Positions 54,501 to 62,215 of a DNA stretch of 64,000 bases are shown here, one piece after another (within the stretch, counting starts at the first letter, position 1; the number at the start of each line of letters is the position of its first letter). A program made the position numbers and the translations under genes. The notes under the pieces are model-generated. The model made no database searches, was not told where the DNA came from, and saw only the letters and a list, made by a program, of their open reading frames with translations. This DNA is from Bacillota bacterium (lineage in GTDB: Bacteria; Bacillota; UBA4882; UBA8346). The stretch lies in assembly GCA_023435565.1 (NCBI GenBank), contig JAEYRN010000014.1:62001-126000 (forward strand), read 5' to 3'.

Positions 54501-56610
54501 AGGGTGCATATTGGGGGTCATCTTTGGAGTTAATCGCGATATCGTTATCTCCTTCAGTAGCCCCTTGGATGATAATCGTTACATATTTATCGGTGGCGAT
54601 ATGGTTACTGAAGAAACCGGTGATATCGAAGTTTACCCAAGAATTTTTAGCGATTGGGCTGGAAATCCTGGGGGCAATCGCCGATCCGGTGGTTGACGGA
54701 AAGGTTGTATCCGTGTCCAACCAATTATCAATATTAGATGCGTATAAATCAATGAAAGGAGAACCATCCTGTGAAGGAGTGCTTGTACTTACTGAATCGG
54801 CCGGATTATGCAGATATAGTTTTGTACTGGAGATGTTTCCGTTAATGAAACAGGCATCGAATTTTAAAGCGGTCCGCATATTAGGACAATCGGAACTCAC
54901 ATAATTACCGGTCCAGGCTACAATCTGGGGTGAAAAACTTCCTTCATCCTTTTGCGACATTCCATGATTATCGCGGTTATTCTCGAGAACGGCTTTGGTT
55001 CTAATTTTACCATCCGCATAAATCCGGTTAACAGTAAGGATATATGTTTTAATTATAGCGCTCCGCTCGGCGATCACAGCGATTCGGACCGTGTTATCGC
55101 CTTCGTTAAGGTTAACCGTTACCGATGATCCGCTGGTTACATCATTGTCGTACACCTTGATAATTGCGTTGGAAGCGGCGGTTATTGGTGTAATCTCAAT
55201 ACTATTTACTGTATTTTGCTCTAATACGCCATATTTACAGAGATCACTAGAAAACCCCGGCATCAACACCCCGGTGTTTAATGTCAATGCGCTCAAATCG
55301 GCGGCATCAGCCGACATAGTAAATGTAGTGTCATACCTCTTGACTTCAATTTGTTTATGAGCCCATAGTCCCTCTTGCCATGCAGCATATAATTCACCAT
55401 TAAATACGGCCAGTACCGGATAGTCCGCGTTCCGGGTTGGATCCATGTTCAGACCGCTTTGCCCTCCGCCGGTGCTAACACCGTTACCGTCGACAAAAGC
55501 CCACGAAGTCCCGCCGCTATATTTTTTAACACGAATTTGTGCGATACTCTCGGAATTACTTTCAAACCAGGTTGTATATAATTGGTTGTTACGAACAATA
55601 AACTTTGGTGCCCACCCACTTTGGGCAGCATTCAAGTTTAGACCGTTTACGGCGCCACCGTCTACCAAAGACCATGAAGCACCGTTGAAGGATTTAACCC
55701 GGATTTGACTTTTGGGCTCACCGGTCCCTCCTCCTTCGCACCAGGTAGCATAAAGAACACTGTTAAAGCTAATCAACGATGGCATATGAGCATTAATAGT
55801 GTTATCATAGTTCAGATAACCGGAAATGCCATCCACCAAAGTCCAAGTATTATCTGTACTATTATATTTTTTGACATGAATCAAATAAGTAATCTTTTTG
55901 CTTCCGTCTCCTTCTTCCCAACATAGATACAACGTATTATCATGGACTGTCAGTTTAGGAAAAGAGCCGTTTAAATAAGGACTGACATTTAACCCATTCG
56001 TACTGTTTCCATCGATAAACACCCAACTTGTACCGCCGGTATATTTTGCGACCCGAATCTGATAGTAAGATCCATTGGATTCGCACCATGTCGCATATAA
56101 TGTTCCATCATATACCATAAGATTTGGATATAATGGGCTACTGCTAAAACGAAGCCCTGTAGGGTTTGTGCTTCCTCCCGGATCAATAAAAGACCACGTT
56201 CCCCCCGAATATTTTTTAACGCGAATTGAAATCCCGGCAGCGCCGCCACTATTCTCAGTCCAGGCCGCATATAACGTCCCTCCGTCGAGGGCTAAAGAAA
56301 CGTTCCCGGTTGCGGCGATAGTTGGGTTATAGTCCAATCCAGCTCCTCCGTCGATTCTGCTCCATAACGCGCCATCGTATTTTTTAACGATGATGTGTCC
56401 GCTTTCCTGCCATGCCATGTACATCGCCGTATCATTACCGATCAGCACCGGATTGGTTGCGTTTTTGGCAAAGTCAATATTGTGATTTGCCGGAAACACC
56501 GGAAACCCGGTCCCGTTCACCCAACCTGCCCCATAAGCGGCTATGGATAATGACAGAGTTCCAATAAGTACAATAAAGCAAGTCATTAATATAGAGATAT
56601 TTCGTCTCAT
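51517..56610 (-). CDS. Giant secreted multidomain surface protein
   Basis: About 1697 residues. Signal peptide (ISILMTCFIVLIGTLSLSIA). Residues 30-430: seven repeats of about 58 residues with NGxLYAxW and IRVKKYxGGxSW, a beta-propeller. About 440-530: cadherin-like beta-sandwich (PF12733-like). About 540-710: DNRLRE-type domain (ALKFDACFINGNISSTKLYL). 720-1130: Ig-like modules. About 1160-1380: second DNRLRE-like domain. 1385-1690: three FN3 domains. No LPXTG or SLH anchor. ATG 56610 has AAAGGAG; the frame opens at 56628. Likely an adhesin or envelope-associated binding protein. Confidence 0.85.
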   Translation of the reverse strand: MRRNISILMTCFIVLIGTLSLSIAAYGAGWVNGTGFPVFPANHNIDFAKNATNPVLIGNDTAMYMAWQESGHIIVKKYDGALWSRIDGGAGLDYNPTIAATGNVSLALDGGTLYAAWTENSGGAAGISIRVKKYSGGTWSFIDPGGSTNPTGLRFSSSPLYPNLMVYDGTLYATWCESNGSYYQIRVAKYTGGTSWVFIDGNSTNGLNVSPYLNGSFPKLTVHDNTLYLCWEEGDGSKKITYLIHVKKYNSTDNTWTLVDGISGYLNYDNTINAHMPSLISFNSVLYATWCEGGGTGEPKSQIRVKSFNGASWSLVDGGAVNGLNLNAAQSGWAPKFIVRNNQLYTTWFESNSESIAQIRVKKYSGGTSWAFVDGNGVSTGGGQSGLNMDPTRNADYPVLAVFNGELYAAWQEGLWAHKQIEVKRYDTTFTMSADAADLSALTLNTGVLMPGFSSDLCKYGVLEQNTVNSIEITPITAASNAIIKVYDNDVTSGSSVTVNLNEGDNTVRIAVIAERSAIIKTYILTVNRIYADGKIRTKAVLENNRDNHGMSQKDEGSFSPQIVAWTGNYVSSDCPNMRTALKFDACFINGNISSTKLYLHNPADSVSTSTPSQDGSPFIDLYASNIDNWLDTDTTFPSTTGSAIAPRISSPIAKNSWVNFDITGFFSNHIATDKYVTIIIQGATEGDNDIAINSKDDPQYAPYLEIVYTPTAGVSSVTAPAKYYKSGDNLDITFTFDRPVMVNTSGGSPYIPVSLNTGGTVSATYNSGASTSTALVFRYTISAGQEDRDGVALGSITIPALSSIRDAVTNLNASLVFLEVDTPGVKVDSIKPANQDTVFHTSMIKKGGAIVTIGSAGETGGSVWFAVAGKNQASDFTIGAAMTTAGGTAESISAPANEGNYYLYVIDAAGNVSTASVAVLTVDNTAPTITSETLVASNKYIDVVLSEGIYGTSTGNGAATETQFSLAFVQNGGTATGASIISVKKPNSEVEASAAALTGGEIKIRVFLLIDGNPSGVETVVIEPVNGTSLYDRAGNPMSALQTTGAINLNPVTLTLLAGILTETNLANTDIRVSLTGTTLKDSSFEAGNFVLTGAPDLRIISGSINYVDSTNCIFRITGSLGGDADMGLTIRGTEISNDYDISTTSANDIHIIDDLPQGKEMLIIGGSGSSGGTSGSDIDNNWYTAESYRNALRTVWNDSSLHLGKGPSGSPADLWLFNPGIIGEAGTKTGQIPGDAKVDRAELVLKIKNISGDQTKPRKISVYQINDTDSLGKPYFVYDSSEGLRNGLDFKYRDHRLGRDIPWRSSGTDSSVSSSIKLLDYFEFIPKAFAEGAYDCVRLDVSEAVKAWVKDRSRNQGLYITLDDPTTVDSTWDVGELVEFYGATAANSANRPKLRVTYLGTGDGYSPYAVSIDIVISGDKAISLTWSSPAPDAGHTAAAGYRVVRKYGVTPADPSDGTLVHDDMTSSINDTGLENGNIYYYAIFTYDASRNYSPKVCTKAVPCLSGRPEDPEDLTCALTGRNVTLSWTDKATNEDEYLVYCDNESNLIKTLTTNQTTYCYRNAMPGPHTFLIRAKNKTGTSNLVSSAPVNVPNLPDVPMDLSWSVISSSEVQLRWTIAADTTYRIEILDADGNLQRTEAATINLSDNTKKFQYPVMRLTAKTSYRFRVVAIKNSLENAVETELVKTTADLKPIFF

Positions 56611-56740
56611 TTTTCTTGCTCCTTTCAACCAAAAAAAACTTTCTTACCGCTGTTTAACATTGTATCGTCGCTTTAATATGAATTGATGGAATAAAATATA
56701 TCTAAAATATTCCAAAGAGAATCTATCCCCGGAAAATATA

Positions 56741-57820
56741 TTAGCTGCCAAAAAAATTTATAGTAAGAGTATAATTTCTGGAATCGTTTCCAATTGCCGA
56801 TGTAACATATAGTGGGATTACAGTAACTCCGACAGATATGTCAAAAGTCACCGGTGTATCAATTGGTACCCCTCCATGATTAATTTGGGGAATACCTCCA
56901 TCCCTATCAACCGTAGCCGTAACGGTAATCTCCGAGGTATTAATATTTCCTTCATAGTGGAGAATATTTTTATTAAATGGTGAGGGAGTAAGTGGAACCA
57001 AAGTTCTACCGGATTTAACTACCAGATTGGTTAAATACGGACTACTTGCTCTGGTTACACTGATAACATAATTCTGCGGGTCTCCAATATACGGAGTTAC
57101 TTCCACGGTGATAGGAGTAGTCACACCCGGATTTAAACTAACCGGCTTAGAAGGATCTCCGCTAGTTGCAGGAACGCCATTAACCTTAATCGAAGCCCGG
57201 CTGTCCTCGGCGGTAGCCGTTACCGTAATAGTCGATGAATCATATCCCACACTCGCCGTATAATTGTTAGTCGTGCTTCCAAACGGCTGTTCCAGCGTCC
57301 CGGCGCTTATTGATAGACCGGTCAGTTTAGCGCTGGTGGGGTCGGCTGCATAAACCTCCAGATCAACGATGGAAGCGAAATTAGTATTGCACCGTAAACC
57401 TTTCGTCACATATACCCTGACAAATCTAACCTTCCAAGGTTTTTCAAGAGTCCGGTCGGTTTGGCTCGCCGAATTGTTTACCACCGAATCCAGATCCCAC
57501 CAATAATCCTCTCTATGTAAAAATTTATCATCTTGCCAGTAATAATAATTAGATCCTTGCAGTTTATAATCACACAGGTTATAGTCGGTCTTCCAGCCCG
57601 CCGAACCCATCTGCTTAACTACCCAGCGGTTAACCCAAAACTCCGCCCCCAAATCCACCACTAGCCAAACAGGCGCAGGCTCGCCATATGATGGGATGGG
57701 TGATGATCCCACCCAGCGGCTGATTGGCGCCAAGACTCCGTCAACCGCTTTAGACGGTACGTATGGTTCGATGTAATGGCTGGCTTTAGCATGTTTATTT
57801 AGAGCGATATTGGTCGACAT
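56741..57820 (-). CDS. Discoidin (F5/8C) plus cadherin-like protein without signal peptide
   Basis: A 359-residue protein. Residues 1-160 are a discoidin-type carbohydrate-binding domain (MSTNIALNKHAKASHYIEPY, then VDLGAEFWVNRWVV and VRFVRVYVTKG). Residues 165-265 and 268-359 are two cadherin-like beta-sandwiches (LTGLSISAGTLEQPFGSTTN is the start signature of PF12733). No signal peptide, which is odd for such domains. It is 23 bp after the last collar gene. Confidence 0.85.
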   Translation of the reverse strand: MSTNIALNKHAKASHYIEPYVPSKAVDGVLAPISRWVGSSPIPSYGEPAPVWLVVDLGAEFWVNRWVVKQMGSAGWKTDYNLCDYKLQGSNYYYWQDDKFLHREDYWWDLDSVVNNSASQTDRTLEKPWKVRFVRVYVTKGLRCNTNFASIVDLEVYAADPTSAKLTGLSISAGTLEQPFGSTTNNYTASVGYDSSTITVTATAEDSRASIKVNGVPATSGDPSKPVSLNPGVTTPITVEVTPYIGDPQNYVISVTRASSPYLTNLVVKSGRTLVPLTPSPFNKNILHYEGNINTSEITVTATVDRDGGIPQINHGGVPIDTPVTFDISVGVTVIPLYVTSAIGNDSRNYTLTINFFGS

Positions 57821-57843
57821 TGATTGATCATCCTTTCCGAAAC

Positions 57844-58107
57844 TTAATCATAATCTTCCCATTTGCCCGGATAAAGACCGGAGTTGCATATGTAATACTC
57901 CATACCGGGTTGAGGTTCCGTGCCCTTTAAATTGGGTAAAGCAAAAGTAGTTATACCGTCACCGCCGAATTTGGTACTTATTAATGAAAACAAAGGCGGA
58001 TACTGTTGTAGGGGAAGCTTTCGGCCGTCACAAAGCAGCCATCCTTGGGGAACTGAATTATTAGAAAATAATACGATTTGTCCCAAATAATATAAATCGT
58101 CAGCCAT
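57844..58107 (-). CDS. Tail-collar (microcystin-dependent-protein-like) mini-protein 3
   Basis: An 87-residue phage tail-collar domain: IVLFSNNSVPQGWLLCDGRK, then LFSLISTKFGGDGITTFALP and a YYICNSG end. Free-standing collar domains of this size are half of the usual MdpB proteins. No signal peptide. GGAGG precedes the ATG. Confidence 0.88.
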   Translation of the reverse strand: MADDLYYLGQIVLFSNNSVPQGWLLCDGRKLPLQQYPPLFSLISTKFGGDGITTFALPNLKGTEPQPGMEYYICNSGLYPGKWEDYD

Positions 58108-58269
58108 TATGTCATCCTCCCAGGTAGATTCTTTTCAAATATGATCGTTTAAATAGATACAACCACATTATTGTTACATATGATTCACGAAAAAATGTTA
58201 AAGCCCATTATTTTAGTGAACCATATTAAATCAATGACTAATGTCATTGTATATTGATCACCCATTTGT

Positions 58270-58509
58270 TCATTTTTCCGAAATGCAAATATAATAACTC
58301 ATCTTGATATGTGGTGCAGCCTGCGTCAGATCAGGCAAGGCAAAAGTGTTTACGCCGTCACCGCCGAATTTGTTGCCAATCACCGCAAACAAATCCCGAT
58401 GCTCCTGGATGGAAAGTTGTTGGCCGTTGCAAAGCAGCCAATTATCCTGAAAACCACCCGAGAGAAAAGTATAGGGAAATAAAACGATTTGACCAATCTC
58501 ATAGTCCAT
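58270..58509 (-). CDS. Tail-collar mini-protein 2
   Basis: A 79-residue paralogue: IVLFPYTFLSGGFQDNWLLC, LFAVIGNKFGGDGVNTFALP and YYICISEK. It has a 2-residue insertion before the WLLC motif relative to its neighbours. AAGGAGG precedes the ATG. The 162-bp gap to the next collar gene is AT-rich with no feature that I can name. Confidence 0.88.
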   Translation of the reverse strand: MDYEIGQIVLFPYTFLSGGFQDNWLLCNGQQLSIQEHRDLFAVIGNKFGGDGVNTFALPDLTQAAPHIKMSYYICISEK

Positions 58510-58553
58510 GATTCAATCCTCCTTCTAGGTCACTTCATCAGAAACAGCCACTT

Positions 58554-58799
58554 TTACTTGACATAGGGCGGCGTAATTCCTTCCACGGCGATATAGTAAT
58601 GCATACCTTTTAGCGGCAATGCTTTTTGTAGATCCGGCAGACCAAAGGCGACCCTGCCATCTCCGCCGAATTTGGTACCCAGCACTCTAAATAATTCCGG
58701 ACATTGTTTGATTGCCAGTTGCCGCCCATCACAAGCGAGCCAGCCCTTTGGCGCATAATCGACTGCAAACAATTGAATTTCGCCAATTAAATTATCCAT
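58554..58799 (-). CDS. Tail-collar mini-protein 1
   Basis: An 81-residue paralogue: IQLFAVDYAPKGWLACDGRQ, LFRVLGTKFGGDGRVAFGLP and HYYIAVEGI. Three diverged single-domain copies in a row point to a hetero-oligomeric assembly rather than a recent duplication. AAAGGAGG precedes the ATG. Confidence 0.88.
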   Translation of the reverse strand: MDNLIGEIQLFAVDYAPKGWLACDGRQLAIKQCPELFRVLGTKFGGDGRVAFGLPDLQKALPLKGMHYYIAVEGITPPYVK

Positions 58800-58840
58800 G
58801 TATTGACCTCCTTTTGTTTTAATTCCTCATTATTTCATAT

Positions 58841-59188
58841 TCATCGCCCTGAATTAAGCTCCACGGCGATCAGCTCCTGCAGCTCGTCGACGGTAGCCAC
58901 TGTCCTGGGCTCGCCAAAGATCAGCACCACCTTATTTTGAGCTAGACTCAACCCCAACACCAGTGGTCCCGGCTGATCGGTCAGATAAGCATAAAGCGCT
59001 CCCAGCCCAATCTGGTCAAAATCAAATAAGACAACCGCAGGCGGGTCGGGATCCTTTGCCTGTAAAGCAGGTTTTACTTCCCCATCCCTTCTCACTTCCA
59101 AACCGGTGTCTTTTTGAAGACGGGCGGCAATGCAGTCCATAAATAAAGCCCCGCCTTTCAGCATGATGACTGGTTTTTTTGCCATAGC
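58841..59188 (-). CDS. Small receiver-like protein of unknown function
   Basis: A 115-residue alpha/beta protein: MAKKPVIMLKGGALFMDCIA, then AVVLFDFDQIGLGALYAYLT and LVLGLSLAQNKVVLIFGEPR. Strand-helix order resembles a receiver domain, with an Asp in LFDFD where the phospho-acceptor would be, but the acidic pair and switch Lys are not clear, so it may be a pseudo-receiver. GGAGG lies before ATG 59188. It is the first gene behind the inverted repeat at 59244 and heads the collar operon. Confidence 0.6.
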   Translation of the reverse strand, partial: AMAKKPVIMLKGGALFMDCIAARLQKDTGLEVRRDGEVKPALQAKDPDPPAVVLFDFDQIGLGALYAYLTDQPGPLVLGLSLAQNKVVLIFGEPRTVATVDELQELIAVELNSGR

Positions 59189-59215
59189 CGTTGGGCCTCC
59201 TTTAAAAACGGTTTC

Positions 59216-59271
59216 AGTATAGCAAAAAAATTCCAAAAAAATAACTATACTTTTCGAAAAAAAAGTATAGT
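59216..59271 (-). promoter_or_regulatory. 28-bp inverted repeat and -10 box controlling the collar operon
   Basis: ACTATACTTTT (59244-59254) and AAAAGTATAGT (59261-59271) are perfect 11-bp arms with a 6-bp spacer. Downstream on the minus strand is TATACT (59221-59216) without a good -35 box. The repeat centre falls near -48 of the predicted start, a usual place for a LuxR/NarL-type activator; such a regulator is encoded just upstream. Confidence 0.55.
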
Positions 59272-59353
59272 CTTAATGTTTTAAAGTAGTCAGGTGCAGA
59301 AGCTCGATGATTATTATTTCACACTTCACACTTCACCCTTCTCCTTTCAAACT

Positions 59354-61774
59354 TCAATCTATTCCCATCTTCCTGACATAAGCCTCTACTTCGGAACGTT
59401 TTTTCAAATGCAGCTTATCCAAAATCTCCCGCATATGAAATTTAACAGTACTCTCACTTAAAAATAATTTCTTACCGATCTCCCGGTAGGTCCAGCCCTG
59501 GGCCACCATCACCAACACCTGGGCCTGTCTTGGAGTAAGATCTGAAGTTTCTTTAGTAACGGCAATTTCGTTCTTATATTGAGCAAGTTTATTTTCCGCG
59601 CTTAATTCATCTAATACCCGGACGGCTAATTGCTCGGATGGTTTAGACTCGCCCTGAATAATAGTGGTTAACTCGGCAATCAATTCCTCCGCTCCCAATC
59701 CTTTCAATAAATAACCGGTTGCGCCGCTTTTGATTGCTTCAAAAAGGTCCTTTTCCCGATCCGACATAGTCAGTATCACGATCTTAATCTCCGAGAACTC
59801 CGCCTTGATTAGCCGCGTAGCCATTAGACCATCGTAATCCGGCATTTGAAGATCCATCAAAACCAAATCCGGCTGAAAAACACGGGTTTTCTCCAAAGCC
59901 TCCCATCCATCTTTCGCCGTAGCCACAACCTGAAAGCCTTTGGAAACCAATAAATTATTAAGACCATCTAAGAATAAAGCATGATCATCCACCAGTATAA
60001 GTTTAGTTTGTCCTGTTGCCCTTTGTTCAGGCGCTTCAGACATTACAGCGACCGACTGAAATATTAATATATCATTATTGCTCGAAGACGGAAGATTAAT
60101 CATTATCTGCGTCCCTTTTCCAGGGGTTGATTGAATTTGGAGATCTCCTCCCACACTAGCGGCGCGTTCCTGCATGATTCCTTGTCCGAAACGCTTTCCC
60201 TCCGGCAACTTGGCATGGTCAAAACCAATACCGTTATCGTTGACCACTACTTGGACATTTGAGCCGTTTTTCTGAAAATCAATAGTGATTTGCTTGGCTC
60301 GGGCATGTTTGCGTACGTTGACACAGGCTTCCTGAATAATCCGAAACAGTTGAGCCTGGACCGGAAGAGCCAACTCCCCGTCATCCAATCCGGCCGGATT
60401 ATTAACCATAACATTAATATCAAAATTGGCTGTAAAATTTGCCGCATACTGTTCCAAAGTTTTAAAAAAGCCGTCCTTAAAAAGCAGGCTGGACTTGATC
60501 CCGTAGATAAACTCCCTTATTTCGGCATTGGATTCATTAATTACCTGGGATAAATTAAATAAACGGCTATCCGCTTCGACGATTTTGCCTTCACCGAGCT
60601 GATCCCGAATGGCTTGAATTTGGATATTCATATATCCCATTACCTGCCCCAGACTGTCATGGAGTTCCCTGGCCAACCGTTCCCGTTCCTCAAGTGTGGC
60701 TGCTAATTGTTGTTGTTTTAAAATTTCATCCTGAGCTACCTTAACTTCAGTAATGTTGTGGAGTAAAAGCAGATGACCATTAATTTTATGACGTCCATCG
60801 AGAACAGGCCACCAACGGGTTTCGTAATATTCGGTCTTCTTATCGCCTTGCTGTAACAGAATTTCTTGTTTCCCACTAGAAGTACGCTGAAACAATTCGC
60901 AGAATTTCGGGCCGAAGATCTCTGCTACCGTTTTACCGATTGTATCGTTAGTAGCAGTGGCGCCGATGATCCGGAGGGCTGCCGGATTGAACCTGGCCAA
61001 TCGTCCGACCCGGTCAAAGACGAGCATCCCATCGCCCATACTCTGGATAACCATTGACTGGCTGGCCTGCAAACGGTCGAAAAGTTCAAAACGGAACATC
61101 CCCCAAGCATAGAAGATGCCACAGATAGAAAAAAGTACTGGAGCGATATCATACTTAAGGGGCATTAATCGTAGAGTATGAGCTAGGTTGACCGAATAAG
61201 GAAGAACCGCCCCGAGTATCAATATTAAGACTTGCCAGCGATAACGCCAAACTTGAATCAACGCCCGGATATAAATCAAAAAACCCACCGCTGCCACTGG
61301 ATAAATAAAAGCGGAATGGACCCAAATCCAGGGCCCGAATGTCTTACCTATAACTGGGAAAGGACCACTAATATCCAGATGGACATCTTGCCGGAGCAGA
61401 CCATGCCATTGATTGGTCCAGGCCACGATTACTGTCAATACCGGAATAATCAACAGTAAAATATATCGGCGCCGGGTCAGCCACCAGCCTCTCCCGGTGA
61501 ATTGCAAGGCCATGATTAGCCAGCTGATAACGAGTGAATTGTAAGCAATGTATTGCACATTAGCCCAAAAAAGCTTAGTTGGAAGATCGAGCCCCATCAT
61601 TTCTAGGGCATTGGCACCAGACCAGAGCGCCGAAGTGCACATCAGGGCAATAAAAGCTTTAGCTCCGGGAACGGAACGGCGCGGCCAGGCAAAGCCTATA
61701 ACAGCTAATGATAGCAAAAATGAAGCGAATACGATATATGCATAAGGTATTAACTGATAATGACTTAAAGAGAT
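59354..61774 (-). CDS. Membrane sensor histidine kinase fused to LuxR-type response regulator
   Basis: About 806 residues in one chain: N-terminal seven-helix sensor (HisK_N-type 7TM, 1-215), PAS (about 230-335), HisKA_3 with ERLARELHDSLGQVMGYMNI, HATPase with VVNDNGIGFDHAKLPEGKRF, then a linker, a REC domain (LILVDDHALFLDGL and VLMDLQMPDYDG), and a LuxR HTH (LTPRQAQVLVMVAQGWTYRE). The first helix is complete only if translation begins near 61774, where the best codon behind AGAGGTGA is ATC; the first standard codon is TTG 61717, which would cut the helix. It starts 14 bp after the DUF2442 gene. Confidence 0.88.
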   Translation of the reverse strand: MSLSHYQLIPYAYIVFASFLLSLAVIGFAWPRRSVPGAKAFIALMCTSALWSGANALEMMGLDLPTKLFWANVQYIAYNSLVISWLIMALQFTGRGWWLTRRRYILLLIIPVLTVIVAWTNQWHGLLRQDVHLDISGPFPVIGKTFGPWIWVHSAFIYPVAAVGFLIYIRALIQVWRYRWQVLILILGAVLPYSVNLAHTLRLMPLKYDIAPVLFSICGIFYAWGMFRFELFDRLQASQSMVIQSMGDGMLVFDRVGRLARFNPAALRIIGATATNDTIGKTVAEIFGPKFCELFQRTSSGKQEILLQQGDKKTEYYETRWWPVLDGRHKINGHLLLLHNITEVKVAQDEILKQQQLAATLEERERLARELHDSLGQVMGYMNIQIQAIRDQLGEGKIVEADSRLFNLSQVINESNAEIREFIYGIKSSLLFKDGFFKTLEQYAANFTANFDINVMVNNPAGLDDGELALPVQAQLFRIIQEACVNVRKHARAKQITIDFQKNGSNVQVVVNDNGIGFDHAKLPEGKRFGQGIMQERAASVGGDLQIQSTPGKGTQIMINLPSSSNNDILIFQSVAVMSEAPEQRATGQTKLILVDDHALFLDGLNNLLVSKGFQVVATAKDGWEALEKTRVFQPDLVLMDLQMPDYDGLMATRLIKAEFSEIKIVILTMSDREKDLFEAIKSGATGYLLKGLGAEELIAELTTIIQGESKPSEQLAVRVLDELSAENKLAQYKNEIAVTKETSDLTPRQAQVLVMVAQGWTYREIGKKLFLSESTVKFHMREILDKLHLKKRSEVEAYVRKMGID

Positions 61775-61788
61775 TTTATTTCACCTCT

Positions 61789-62022
61789 TTATCTTTCAAT
61801 CATATTAATAATCTCATCAATGGTGATCTCGCACAGGCTGTCCCAGACCAGAGTATTACCATGCTCAACCCGGACGGCCTTGAACCGCTCCGGATCGACC
61901 AGTTCATTGAAACGTACGGCCTGCAGCCGTGGTCCCATGTCGTAGATGATTTGATGGCGGTTATTGAGGGTTATGGTTAAAGTATAATCATCGTTGGGAA
62001 TCACTTTAACAATTTTAGACAT
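61789..62022 (-). CDS. DUF2442 protein, copy 1
   Basis: A 77-residue DUF2442 protein: MSKIVKVIPNDDYTLTITLN and RFKAVRVEHGNTLVWDSLCE. Members often pair with DUF4160 or sit near toxin-antitoxin loci; their role is unknown. GAGGAGG precedes the ATG. About 80 percent identical by eye to copy 2 at 63593. Confidence 0.88.
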   Translation of the reverse strand: MSKIVKVIPNDDYTLTITLNNRHQIIYDMGPRLQAVRFNELVDPERFKAVRVEHGNTLVWDSLCEITIDEIINMIER

Positions 62023-62215
62023 AAGTGACCTCCTCTTTTTAATGAAGGCTGTGCCATTCCAAGCCGGTGGAATTCGGGAGCTGGAAGCCAGGGGCTTTCC
62101 TATTTAGTGCTACCTAGAAAACACAATAAAACCGATACATCGTAAACTTGGGTGTAGACCTGATTCCTGTCTCCTGTTCAAAAATTAAATCCTGCCATAA
62201 TTCCCCCCCTAAATA

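Noticed and set aside
57844..58799. Prophage tail-fibre genes
   Set aside because: Only free collar domains are present. No terminase, portal, capsid, tail tube, lysis or integrase gene lies nearby, and the neighbours are signalling and surface genes.
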